DNA of 64,000 bases from Microbacterium sp. MM2322 (GTDB taxonomy: Bacteria; Actinomycetota; Actinomycetes; Actinomycetales; Microbacteriaceae). The notes beneath the pieces are model-generated. The model worked only from the letters and a program-made list of their open reading frames with translations, had not been told where the DNA came from and searched no databases. Shown here piece after piece: positions 1 through 7,730 of this stretch. Position 1 is the stretch's first letter. Each line of letters opens with the position of its first letter. A program made the translations under genes and the position numbers. The stretch covers positions 1,984,001 through 2,048,000 of the forward strand of contig NZ_OZ075067.1 of NCBI RefSeq assembly GCF_964186585.1. Direction: 5' to 3'.

Positions 1-585
1 GCTGACCGTGATGTCGGTGAACCCGGCATCCTGTGCCCACGACTTGAGGCGCCGGCCCGCAGAGGGTTCGCCGCCATTGTTACGTCCCATGCGCAGCAAC
101 AGGTCGAGCCACTCGTCGAGCGCGGGGACGTGCGGGTGGATGATGATCCCCGCGTAATCGACCTCACGCGCGGCGACGAGGCCGTCGACGCCGGTCACCC
201 GACGGAACTCCCGAAGCGCGTCGACCGGACGGGCGAGGTGCTGCAGCAGCTGATGCGTGTGGACGATGTCGAACGAGCCGTCGGCGGCATCCAGGTCGTA
301 CGCGTTCGCCGTCTCGAAGGTGACGTTCGTGACGTCCTCAGCGACGGCGTGGGCGCGGGCCTGCTCGACGACATCGGCCGACGCGTCGACGCCCATCACG
401 GTGCCGGGCGCGAGTCGCCGGGCGAGGTCGACCGTGATGGTCCCCGGTCCCGATCCGACGTCGAGAAGCGAGGCCCCGGGTCGGAGGTGGGGCAGGAGAT
501 AGCCGACCGAATTCTCTGCCGTCCGCCAGGTGTGCGCCCGCAGGACGCTCTCGTGATGGCCGTGTGAGTATCGCTCGGTCTGCAT
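1..585 (-). CDS. Class I SAM-dependent methyltransferase (3' end outside window)
   Basis: The first 195 codons are visible; the C-terminus lies beyond base 1. The product is a Rossmann-fold methyltransferase of the UbiE/Methyltransf_11 type. Motif I reads LLDVGSGPGTI at about residues 38-48, an acidic residue that would contact the SAM ribose follows in GVDAS, and the post-motif segment FDIVHTHQLLQHL is typical of the family. The substrate cannot be told. The start is ATG 585. A hexamer TAGGCT on the minus strand (593-598) ends 7 nt before it and no Shine-Dalgarno is present, so the transcript is probably leaderless. It diverges from the amino-acid dehydrogenase at 695. Confidence 0.85.
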   Translation of the reverse strand, partial: MQTERYSHGHHESVLRAHTWRTAENSVGYLLPHLRPGASLLDVGSGPGTITVDLARRLAPGTVMGVDASADVVEQARAHAVAEDVTNVTFETANAYDLDAADGSFDIVHTHQLLQHLARPVDALREFRRVTGVDGLVAAREVDYAGIIIHPHVPALDEWLDLLLRMGRNNGGEPSAGRRLKSWAQDAGFTDITVS

Positions 586-694
586 GCGGCACAGCCTAGG
601 CGGCGGGCGATATGCCAGGCAGAATGATGACGGATGCCGCAGATCGGCGGCATCCGCACCGCAGCGCCCACAAGGCCCGTCGAGAAGGATCGCA

Positions 695-1768
695 ATGACG
701 CATTCCCTGCCCCTGCCCGATTTCACCCACGAACGTGTGGAGGTGATCACCGGCCGGCGCAGCGGCCTCGTCGTCACCGTCGCACTCCATTCCTCGGCTC
801 TCGGCCCCGCCCTCGGCGGCGCGCGCCTCTGGCGCTACCCGCACTGGTCGGACGCGATGGGCGATGCGCTGCGACTGTCGGCGGCGATGACGTTGAAGAA
901 CGCGACCGCAGGCTTGGATGCCGGTGGTGGCAAGTCCGTCATCGCGCTGAGCGAGGCCGACACCCTCGACGCCGACCGCAGGAGGGCCGCCTTCCTCGAC
1001 CTCGGTGACGTCGTGGAGTCCTTCGGCGGCCAGTACCGCACCGCGGAGGACGTGGGCTCGACGACCGAGGACATGCTCGTCGTCAGTGAGCGCACCGCCC
1101 ACGTCGTCGGCCTTCCCGACTCGGTCGGCGGATCCGGCGAGCCCGCCGGCCCCACCAGCCGCGGCGTCTACGCGGCTCTCCGCGCCACGCTCGAACGCGT
1201 CGTCGGTTCGCCGGACGTGGCGGGCCGCCGCATCACGATCTCGGGCCTCGGCCAGGTCGGCAGCCGCCTCGCCGTTCGCCTGTCCGGTGAGGGTGCGATC
1301 CTCACCGTCACCGATGTGAACCCCGCGAAGATGTCGCTCGCCGCCGAGCTCGGCGCGACCTGGGTCGAGCCCGGCACCGAGCACGTGGTCCCCGCCGACG
1401 TCTTCGTCCCGGCCGGCATCGGCGGCCTCCTCACCGACGACGTCATCGACGCCCTCGCCGCCGGAGCGGTCTGCGGCCCGGCGAACAACCCGCTCGCCGA
1501 GCGATCCGGCGCGGCACGTCTCGCGGACCGCGGCATCCTCTACGCCCCCGACTTCGTCGCCAACGCGGGGGGCGTGATCTACCTCGACGTCGAGGCGCGG
1601 ACACCCGGCCACCGCGAGGAGATCGCGACGCGCATCGACGGGATCGGCGACACGATGCGACGCCTGTTCGACGACGCCGCCGAACGCGGTGTCACCCCGC
1701 TCGACGCCGCCGAGGCGTACGCGGCCGAGCGGCTCGGGGCGGGCGTGCGCCAGCCCGCCGGGGTCTGA
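695..1768 (+). CDS. Glu/Leu/Phe/Val-type amino acid dehydrogenase
   Basis: 357 aa, NAD-dependent oxidative deaminase of the leucine/phenylalanine/valine dehydrogenase subgroup, which interconverts a branched-chain or aromatic amino acid with its 2-oxo acid and ammonia. The substrate-binding signature GGARLW lies near residue 42, the segment MTLKNATAGLDAGGGKSVI (about 65-83) holds the two conserved lysines, and the NAD fold is marked by GLGQVGS near residue 188. A late ANAGGVI motif is also typical. The length fits the short leucine dehydrogenase class rather than GDH. ATG 695 is chosen because AAGGA lies 5-9 nt upstream and the preceding in-frame residues look non-coding. Side-chain preference cannot be read from sequence alone. 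Confidence 0.88.
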   Translation: MTHSLPLPDFTHERVEVITGRRSGLVVTVALHSSALGPALGGARLWRYPHWSDAMGDALRLSAAMTLKNATAGLDAGGGKSVIALSEADTLDADRRRAAFLDLGDVVESFGGQYRTAEDVGSTTEDMLVVSERTAHVVGLPDSVGGSGEPAGPTSRGVYAALRATLERVVGSPDVAGRRITISGLGQVGSRLAVRLSGEGAILTVTDVNPAKMSLAAELGATWVEPGTEHVVPADVFVPAGIGGLLTDDVIDALAAGAVCGPANNPLAERSGAARLADRGILYAPDFVANAGGVIYLDVEARTPGHREEIATRIDGIGDTMRRLFDDAAERGVTPLDAAEAYAAERLGAGVRQPAGV

Positions 1769-1812
1769 CGCCGAGCCCGGGGTCCGCGTCGCGGGCCCCG
1801 GGCGACTCGGGC

Positions 1813-2427
1813 TCAGGCATGAGCGGGTGCCACCGGCATCCGCCTGCGCATCTCGACCGCGCAGCCGATGAGCGCGAGCGAGGCGACTGCGGTCACGGGC
1901 GGCACGACGGCAGCCACCACCCCGACGACGGGCGCGGCGATCAGCGCGGCGGTCACGCCGACGGTCGTCGCAGCCCACCCCGGCAGGCGTGCTCGCCGGA
2001 GCAGCACGGCGCCGAGGGTCGCGAGAATCGCGGCAAGAACCAGGACGCCGCAGGCAGCGGACACCATCGCGACGAGGTCGACGGCCGCGGTCGGCCGGCC
2101 GTCGTCACTGAGATCGAACGACACGCGGACGGCCCAGGCGGCGAGTCCGCCGCTCAGCCCGGCGACCGTGGCGGCGACCATGAGGATCACGGTCGCACGG
2201 GAGCTCACGAGTCCGCCGACGCGGACGACGCCCAGAAGTGCGATGCCGACGGCGGCAGGTGCCACGCCGGCCGCCGCGAACAAAAACGCATCCGACGCCT
2301 CGGGCATGATCGAGCCGACGCCTCCGACGATCGCTGACATGAGGCCGGCGGATGCCGCGCCGATCGCCGCCATCGCCATCGTCCGTGCCTCCCTCGCGTC
2401 AGGATGCGCGGCTGATTTCGCCCCCAT
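1813..2427 (-). CDS. Hypothetical integral membrane protein, last gene of PadR operon
   Basis: 204 aa with about five predicted membrane helices rich in Ala, Val and Gly, and a short polar N-terminus. I recognise no functional domain. It starts 9 nt after the stop of the larger membrane protein at 2437-3822, so the two are almost certainly co-transcribed behind the PadR regulator. Composition and helix layout resemble the helical part of the larger neighbour, so the two may be diverged relatives. An internal ATG (MAMAAIG, near 2380) is an alternative start. Confidence 0.62.
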   Translation of the reverse strand: MGAKSAAHPDAREARTMAMAAIGAASAGLMSAIVGGVGSIMPEASDAFLFAAAGVAPAAVGIALLGVVRVGGLVSSRATVILMVAATVAGLSGGLAAWAVRVSFDLSDDGRPTAAVDLVAMVSAACGVLVLAAILATLGAVLLRRARLPGWAATTVGVTAALIAAPVVGVVAAVVPPVTAVASLALIGCAVEMRRRMPVAPAHA

Positions 2428-2436
2428 TACCGCGAC

Positions 2437-3822
2437 CTACGCCGTCGCGCCGTCGGGGATGGCGACGGACCCGTCGACGGCGCGTCGACGGCGCCACGGC
2501 AGCACGAGGACGACGAGCGCCACCACGGGCGCGCCGAACGCGAGAATCGGCGTGAGAGCGAGGCCGAGCACGACGGTGTAGGCGAGCGCGATCCCCGCAC
2601 CGACGCCGATCCGGATGCCGGTCCCCACCGGCATCCGGGCAGCGATCCACCAGGCGACGCCGACACCGACGGACGCGGCTGCCCCGACCCACCCGACGGA
2701 GAGATCACCGGAGCCGTCGGTGGTGAGGTAGTCGGCCGAGATGAGCGCGAACCCGGTGGCCACGGCGGTGACCGGGATCCAGACATCCCGCGCAGACGCC
2801 CGCCGGGAACGGCGGAGCACGAAGCCGAGCGCGACGACCGCCGGGATCATGCTGACGCCGAGGATCGCGATGCCCTCCCGCATCGCCGCGGTCGCGTCGC
2901 CCCGCGCCGTCGGTGACCACTCGGCCCCCGCGAACGCCCACGCGATCCCGAGCACGCCACCGGCCAGCGCGACACCGGCGAGCAGGCGGCTGAGGGGTGC
3001 TCGCCGCGTCACCGGCGGGCCGAGCGGTGCGGGGGCGACACGTGCAACCACGGCCGCGTCGTCACGGCGGACGCCACGCACGCGGGGCAGCGCAGCGACG
3101 ATCAGCACCACGATCGCGACGACCGCCGTCGTCGCCGGCGAGAAGAAGACGAACCCGCCGACGAGCGGACCGATGATGGCGGCGAGTACCACCGCGAGAA
3201 GAATCGCTCCCCACCGCGGCACTCCCGTGCGCCGGAGAACGGGGAGGAGGAGGACGACGAGCGCGACGGCCGTCAGAAGCAGGCCGACGGCGCCGAGCGG
3301 TGCCGTCGCTGCCGCGAGTCCGGTCTGCGGCAACCCGGCGTCCGCGGCGTCGAATCCGCGGCTCCAGCCGATTCCCGCGAGACCCCCGCAGGCTCCCGCG
3401 AGCGCCGCGCACGCGGTGGCGACGAGCGTCGGGCCGTCCCGCAGCACGGCGACCGCGCGGAGGAGCGCGACGAGGGCGATGCCGGTTGCCGCGGGAGCCA
3501 CACCCGTCATCGCGAACAGGGCGACTTCATGCACCGGGATGCTCCCCGACTCGCCGCCGGTGACCAGCAGGATGCCGCTCTGACCCACGACTGTCGCGAG
3601 GAGCGCGACGGATGCCGCGACGAGCGCCGCTGTCGCGCCGAAGCGAGCTCCGAGACCGTGCACGAATGCGGCGCGGGACTCGCCGGCGGTCGGCCGAGAC
3701 CGTCCCGTCCGCTCGGCCTCGTCGAGCATCATCGCGAGCAGGACGTCGCCGTGCTCCCGGCGCCACGAGCGCGGGTACCAGCTCAGCACGCGTCGGAAGC
3801 GCCGCTCGTCGAGCCCGCTCAT
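2437..3822 (-). CDS. Multi-pass membrane protein with HAAS-like N-terminus
   Basis: 461 aa. Residues 1-50 form a charged cytosolic helical segment (FRRVLSWYPRSWRREHGD) like the HAAS or permease-prefix domain seen next to PadR regulators. About ten hydrophobic helices follow. The ATG overlaps the PadR stop by 4 bp (ATGA), so the pair is translationally coupled. In such pairs the PadR protein usually represses its own operon and the membrane protein is thought to act in envelope stress or drug response. That role is inferred from context only, since no transporter motif is visible. Confidence 0.7.
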   Translation of the reverse strand: MSGLDERRFRRVLSWYPRSWRREHGDVLLAMMLDEAERTGRSRPTAGESRAAFVHGLGARFGATAALVAASVALLATVVGQSGILLVTGGESGSIPVHEVALFAMTGVAPAATGIALVALLRAVAVLRDGPTLVATACAALAGACGGLAGIGWSRGFDAADAGLPQTGLAAATAPLGAVGLLLTAVALVVLLLPVLRRTGVPRWGAILLAVVLAAIIGPLVGGFVFFSPATTAVVAIVVLIVAALPRVRGVRRDDAAVVARVAPAPLGPPVTRRAPLSRLLAGVALAGGVLGIAWAFAGAEWSPTARGDATAAMREGIAILGVSMIPAVVALGFVLRRSRRASARDVWIPVTAVATGFALISADYLTTDGSGDLSVGWVGAAASVGVGVAWWIAARMPVGTGIRIGVGAGIALAYTVVLGLALTPILAFGAPVVALVVLVLPWRRRRAVDGSVAIPDGATA

Positions 3823-4184
3823 GCGAACGCCGTCCGTGCCACCGCGGGGCGCGCGGCGCCAGGTCGTCGGGCGGCGGCCAACCGCTCCCTCGCCACCCGA
3901 GCCTGGTGCTCGAGAGCGGTGATCTCAGCGAGCAGAGCCGCGCCACCGGCATCCTCGATCGCGAAGTACCGCCGAGCGCGCCCGCCGACGACCTCCTCGC
4001 CGTCGGCGCGGATGAGGCCCTCGCGCTCGAGGCGCTCGAGCGCGGCGTAGAGCGTCGTGACCTTCATCGCGGCCCGGCCTGAAGAGGCGGAGTCGACTTC
4101 GCGAAGGATGTCGTACCCGTGTCGCCGTCCCCCGGCCAACGCCGTGAGGATCCAGAAGGCCGTGGGACCGAGAGGGGATGCCAT
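3819..4184 (-). CDS. PadR-family transcriptional regulator
   Basis: 121 aa. A short winged-helix repressor with the family signature: the N-terminal AFWILTALAGGRRHGYDILREV recognition region, TLYAALERLEREGLI at about residues 43-57, and a wing ending in GGRARRYFAIEDAG, followed by a short C-terminal dimerisation helix. It heads an operon with two membrane proteins and overlaps the next start by 4 bp. TATGAA lies 6 nt before ATG 4184, which suggests a leaderless transcript. A perfect palindrome GGAATATTCC (4208-4217) lies just upstream and is a plausible autoregulatory operator. Confidence 0.88.
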   Translation of the reverse strand: MASPLGPTAFWILTALAGGRRHGYDILREVDSASSGRAAMKVTTLYAALERLEREGLIRADGEEVVGGRARRYFAIEDAGGAALLAEITALEHQARVARERLAAARRPGAARPAVARTAFA

Positions 4185-4207
4185 GGGTCATTCATACTCC
4201 ATCGGCA

Positions 4208-4217
4208 GGAATATTCC
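4208..4217. promoter_or_regulatory. Perfect 10-bp palindrome GGAATATTCC, possible PadR operator
   Basis: A perfect inverted repeat in the intergenic region between PadR (minus) and the SDR operon (plus). It covers the -35/spacer region expected for the PadR transcript and lies 13 bp upstream of the -35 of the SDR promoter. AT-rich palindromes stand out in this GC-rich DNA. Assignment to PadR rests on position only. Confidence 0.35.
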
Positions 4218-4229
4218 CACGGGTGATCC

Positions 4230-4258
4230 TTTACGCAGCCCATCCGCGTCGCCATACT
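4230..4258 (+). promoter_or_regulatory. Predicted sigma-70-type promoter of the SDR-TetR-aminotransferase operon
   Basis: TTTACG (4230-4235), a 17-bp spacer and CATACT (4253-4258) match the vegetative consensus at four positions each or better. The predicted transcription start is near 4265, immediately before the inverted repeat at 4267-4282. This leaves a leader of about 35 nt carrying the ribosome binding site CTGGAGG before ATG 4299. Confidence 0.5.
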
Positions 4259-4266
4259 GAGTGCAC

Positions 4267-4282
4267 TTGTTCATCTGTACAA
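4267..4282. promoter_or_regulatory. Inverted repeat, probable TetR operator
   Basis: TTGTTCATCTGTACAA consists of arms TTGTTCA and TGTACAA around a 2-bp centre, with one mismatch. A 7-2-7 site of this size is typical of TetR-family operators. It begins about where transcription should start, so a bound repressor would block the promoter. The obvious ligand is the TetR protein encoded as the second gene of this operon, implying autoregulation. Confidence 0.5.
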
Positions 4283-4298
4283 CTCTTCTGGAGGCGCC

Positions 4299-5072
4299 AT
4301 GCCCGGAGCGATCGTCATCACGGGAGCGAGTTCGGGGATCGGCGCCGGGTTCGCCCGCCGCTACGCCGCGCGGGGTCACGACGTCGTCCTCGTCGCCCGT
4401 CGAGCCGACCGACTCGACGCCCTCGCCGAAGAGCTCCGCGGGCTCCACCGCATCGACGCGACCGTCCTCGCCGTCGACCTCACCGACCCGGCCGCGCCCG
4501 CCGCCATCGCCGCGGAACTCGCCCAGCGCGGCATCCGCCCCGCCGGTCTCGTCAACAGCGCCGGCTTCGGCACCGCATCCGCCTTCGCCGACGAGGATGC
4601 CGCCCGCGTCGCCGCCGAGGTGCAGGTCAACGTGCTCGCCCTGACCCTCCTTACGCGGGAGCTCCTTCCCGACCTCATCGCCGCGCGCGGCGTGCTCGTC
4701 AACGTGTCGAGCAACGCCGGGCATCAGCCGCTGCCGGGCCTCGCCGTCTATGCCGCGACGAAGGCGTACGTCACCTCGCTGACCGAGGCGATCTGGCAGG
4801 AGACCCGCGGCACCGGTCTGAAAGTCCTCGCCCTCTGCCCGGGGCCGACCGAGACCGAGTTCTTCGCCGTCGCCGGGTCGGAGACCTTCAAGGTGGGAGC
4901 GACCAAGTCCGTCGACGACGTGCTCGACGAAGCCTTCGCCGCGCTCGACTCGGCGAACCCTTCGCCCGTGCGGACGGTCGGCGCCGCCAACCGCGTCCAG
5001 GGGTGGGCCGCGCGCGTCTCGCCCCGCCGCCTCCGCCTCCGCGTGGCCGCCCGCGCGGTGGGAGGCGCCTGA
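4299..5072 (+). CDS. SDR-family NAD(P)-dependent oxidoreductase
   Basis: 257 aa classical short-chain dehydrogenase. The cofactor motif TGASSGIG sits at residues 8-15, the NSAG segment near 86-89, and the catalytic Ser137/138, Tyr151 and Lys155 in YAATK are all present. The sequence resembles the DltE/YqjQ-like subgroup that lacks a clear substrate assignment. It is the first gene of a five-gene coupled operon, its TGA overlapping the next ATG by one base. The start is supported by CTGGAGG 4 nt upstream. It may reduce or oxidise the carbonyl/alcohol handled by the downstream aminotransferase (inferred). Confidence 0.9.
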   Translation: MPGAIVITGASSGIGAGFARRYAARGHDVVLVARRADRLDALAEELRGLHRIDATVLAVDLTDPAAPAAIAAELAQRGIRPAGLVNSAGFGTASAFADEDAARVAAEVQVNVLALTLLTRELLPDLIAARGVLVNVSSNAGHQPLPGLAVYAATKAYVTSLTEAIWQETRGTGLKVLALCPGPTETEFFAVAGSETFKVGATKSVDDVLDEAFAALDSANPSPVRTVGAANRVQGWAARVSPRRLRLRVAARAVGGA

Positions 5073-5698
5073 TGCGACGGATGCCGCCCGAAGAACGCCG
5101 TCACGAACTCGTCGCCGCCGCGATCCGCGTCATCGCCCGGCAGGGCGTGGCTGCCGCGACGACCCGCGCGATCACGGCCGAGGCGGGGATGCCACTCGGC
5201 GCGTTCACCTACATCTTCGGCACGCAGGACGAGCTCATGACCGCGGTCATCGACACCGTCATCGAGCAGGAGCGGTTCGCCGCCGAGTCCCGCGCGATCG
5301 ATCCGACCTCACTCGCCTCGGCGATCCGCTCGGGCCTCGAGGGCTACATCGATCTGCTCGAGCGCGACCCCTCCGATGAGATCGCGCTCCTCGAACTCGC
5401 CCTCGTCGCTCGGCGCCGTAACCCGCAGGGGCAGATGCGCGCGCAGTGGGAGACGTACTACGCCGCCGCCGAGCAGGTGCTCACCTACGCCGCCGAGATC
5501 ACCGGCAACCGCTGGACGCAGCCCGTCGCCGACCTCGCGCGCCACCTCGTCGTCGTCGTCGACGGCATCACGACGACGTGGCTCGCCGACGGCGACTCGG
5601 ATGCCGCACGTCGCACGGCATCGTTCGCCGCGGCCGCCTTCGCCGCGGCATCCGCCCCGCTCGGGGCACCGACCGAAGGGAGTCCCCGTGCTGACTGA
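5072..5698 (+). CDS. TetR-family transcriptional regulator
   Basis: 208 aa. The N-terminal helix-turn-helix is intact: ELVAAAIRVIARQGVAAATTRAITAEAGMPLGAFTYIFGTQDEL (about residues 11-54, with the usual TetR spacing). A helical ligand-binding domain follows. The ATG shares its A with the stop of the SDR gene (TGATG), which indicates translational coupling. The inverted repeat at 4267-4282 is its likely target, so the operon should be induced by a ligand related to the pathway substrate. Its end overlaps the next gene by 11 bp. Confidence 0.9.
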   Translation: MRRMPPEERRHELVAAAIRVIARQGVAAATTRAITAEAGMPLGAFTYIFGTQDELMTAVIDTVIEQERFAAESRAIDPTSLASAIRSGLEGYIDLLERDPSDEIALLELALVARRRNPQGQMRAQWETYYAAAEQVLTYAAEITGNRWTQPVADLARHLVVVVDGITTTWLADGDSDAARRTASFAAAAFAAASAPLGAPTEGSPRAD

Positions 5699-6467
5699 GA
5701 TCGACGACCGCGTCCTGGCGGCGGTGAACCTGCACGCCGTCCTCGGCGCCCTGCCGAAGCTGTCGGAGGTCGCCCCCGACGCGTCGGGGCTGTTGGCACG
5801 GATGCCGCAGCCGGTCCTCTTGACGGCGCGGATCGTCGGCGGCGAGGCGATGAGCCTCGTCTTCGCACGGGACGGCATCCGTCCGGCGGACGGCGACCAC
5901 GGCGGCATGACGCGGGCGACCCTGCTGTTCCGCTCCCCCGCGCACCTCAATGCGGTGCTCGACGGGAAGGGCTCGCCGATCCCGATCGCCGGCCCCGCGG
6001 GGCTCCGCTTCCTCACACAGGTCTTCACCCCGGTCAGCGACCTGCTGGGTCGCTACCTGCGTCCAACCGACGCGGACCTGACCGATCCGGAGTTCACCGA
6101 TGCGCACCGCGTCCTGCTCCTCGAGGTGGCCGTCGGCGCGATCACGATCGTCGCGAACCGCGACCGGTCCGGGCGATTCAGCGCCGAGCAGATGTCGGAC
6201 GGCGATCTCGACATCGCGGTGGGCGATGCCCTCCGCCACCGTCTGCGGGTGCGGGAGCACACCCTCTCCCGCGTTCCGGTGACGGATGCCGCGCCCCGCG
6301 CGATCTTCCGCTTCGCCGACCTGCAGACCGCGGGTGACGTCCTCGCCGGCCGCGAGAGCGCGCTCGCGTGCGTCGGCGACGGTCGCATCGCCATCCGCGG
6401 CTACATCCCCCTCGTCGACAACACGAGTCGCATCCTCGACCGCGTCGGCCACTACCTCGGAAAGTGA
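5688..6467 (+). CDS. SCP2-like/hypothetical protein of the aminotransferase operon
   Basis: 259 aa and soluble. I do not recognise a definite family. Two regions (about residues 45-110 and 205-255) carry the pattern of SCP2 sterol-carrier folds: a hydrophobic strand, then a SPAHLNAVLDGKG-like turn, and near the end IAIRGYIPLVDNTSRILDRVGHYL. A lipid- or hydrophobe-binding carrier role is therefore possible but weakly supported. The GTG start at 5688 has GAAGGG about 6 nt upstream and overlaps the TetR gene by 11 bp. The stop overlaps the aminotransferase start by 4 bp (GTGA), so this protein is tightly tied to that enzyme. Confidence 0.6.
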   Translation: MLTEIDDRVLAAVNLHAVLGALPKLSEVAPDASGLLARMPQPVLLTARIVGGEAMSLVFARDGIRPADGDHGGMTRATLLFRSPAHLNAVLDGKGSPIPIAGPAGLRFLTQVFTPVSDLLGRYLRPTDADLTDPEFTDAHRVLLLEVAVGAITIVANRDRSGRFSAEQMSDGDLDIAVGDALRHRLRVREHTLSRVPVTDAAPRAIFRFADLQTAGDVLAGRESALACVGDGRIAIRGYIPLVDNTSRILDRVGHYLGK

Positions 6468-7729
6468 GCTCCTCCGTGTACACCTTCGACAAGAGCCTCG
6501 CCGCCTTCCGCCGCGCCCAGCAGGTGATCCCCGGCGGCATCCCGGGTCACCTCGGCCCGACCGAGGGCCTTCACCTGCCGAACAACGGCTTCCCCAAGTT
6601 CGCCACCCGCGCCGAGGGCACGCGGTTCTGGGACCTCGACGGCAACGAGTTCATCGACTGGATGTGCGGCTACGGACCGAACATCCTCGGCTACAACGAC
6701 CCGGATGTGGCCGCGGCCGCTCAGGCGCAGGCGAAGAAGGAGGACGTCGTCTCGCTGCCCTCACCCGTCATGATCGACTTCGCCGAGTTGCTCGTCGACC
6801 AGGTCGCCAGCGCCGACTGGGCCATGTTCGCCAAGAACGGCGGCGACACGACGACCCTCGCGATCATGACGGCGCGCGCAGCGACCCTCCGGAAGAAGGT
6901 CGTGTTCGTGAAAGGCTTCTACCACGGGGTCGCGCCGTGGACGCAGAAGCTCGACTACCCGGGCGTCCTCGAAGAGGACGTCGCGAACAACCTGTATGTG
7001 CCGTGGAACGACCTCGACGCGCTCCGCACCCTGCTGTCCGAGAACCGGGGCGAGGTCGCCGCGCTCATCTCGACGCCGTACATGCACGGCAACTTCGTCG
7101 ACAACCAGCTGCCCGCCGAGGGCTACTGGCAGGCCGTGCGGAAGCTGTGTGACGAGCACGGCGTGGTCCTCATCATCGATGACGTGCGCGCCGGCTTCCG
7201 CCTCGACCTCGCCGGCAGCGACCACTACTTCGGTTTCGAAGCCGACCTCATCTGCTTCTGCAAGGCGCTCGCGAACGGCTACAACGTGTCGGCGCTTCTC
7301 GGACGCGAATCGCTGAAAGAGGCCGTCAGCTCGATCACCTACACGGGCAGCTACTGGATGAGCGCCGTCCCCTTCGCCGCCGGCATCGCGACGCAGCAGA
7401 AGCTCCGGGAGCTCGACGCTCCGGCGCTGTTCGAACGCCTCGGCACCCGGCTGACCGACGGACTCACCGAGGCAGCCTCCGAGGCGGGGTTCACCCTCGT
7501 CGCGTCAGGGGCGCCGGCACTGTTCTATCTGCGCGTCGCCGACCCGGCGGACTCGCTCATGCTGCACCAGGACTGGATCGCCGAGTGCGTCAGGCGCGGG
7601 GCGTACCTCACGTCGCATCACAACCACTTCCTGAACGCCGCGGTCACCGAGGCCGATGTCGACCGGACGGTCGAGATCGCCGCCGACGCCTTCGCCGCCC
7701 TCCGGACGCGCCACCCCGCGGTGGTGTGA
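6464..7729 (+). CDS. Class-III PLP-dependent aminotransferase
   Basis: 421 aa fold-type I PLP enzyme of the subgroup related to glutamate-1-semialdehyde aminomutase. Landmarks are the WDLDGNEFIDWMCGYGPNILGY segment near residues 55-75, the PLP-contacting IIDDVRAGFR near residue 235, and the Schiff-base lysine K267 in FCKALANGYN. HemL-type aminomutases normally lie in haem operons. Here the partners are an SDR, a possible carrier protein and an exporter, so a transaminase of a specialised aldehyde or ketone is more likely. The GTG start 6464 overlaps the preceding stop (GTGA); GTG 6476 is an alternative. Confidence 0.88.
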   Translation: MSSSVYTFDKSLAAFRRAQQVIPGGIPGHLGPTEGLHLPNNGFPKFATRAEGTRFWDLDGNEFIDWMCGYGPNILGYNDPDVAAAAQAQAKKEDVVSLPSPVMIDFAELLVDQVASADWAMFAKNGGDTTTLAIMTARAATLRKKVVFVKGFYHGVAPWTQKLDYPGVLEEDVANNLYVPWNDLDALRTLLSENRGEVAALISTPYMHGNFVDNQLPAEGYWQAVRKLCDEHGVVLIIDDVRAGFRLDLAGSDHYFGFEADLICFCKALANGYNVSALLGRESLKEAVSSITYTGSYWMSAVPFAAGIATQQKLRELDAPALFERLGTRLTDGLTEAASEAGFTLVASGAPALFYLRVADPADSLMLHQDWIAECVRRGAYLTSHHNHFLNAAVTEADVDRTVEIAADAFAALRTRHPAVV

Positions 7730-7730
7730 C

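Noticed and set aside
6464..7729. Aminotransferase as HemL (haem biosynthesis).
   Set aside because: No other haem gene is near, and the operon partners (TetR, SDR, exporter) do not fit tetrapyrrole synthesis.
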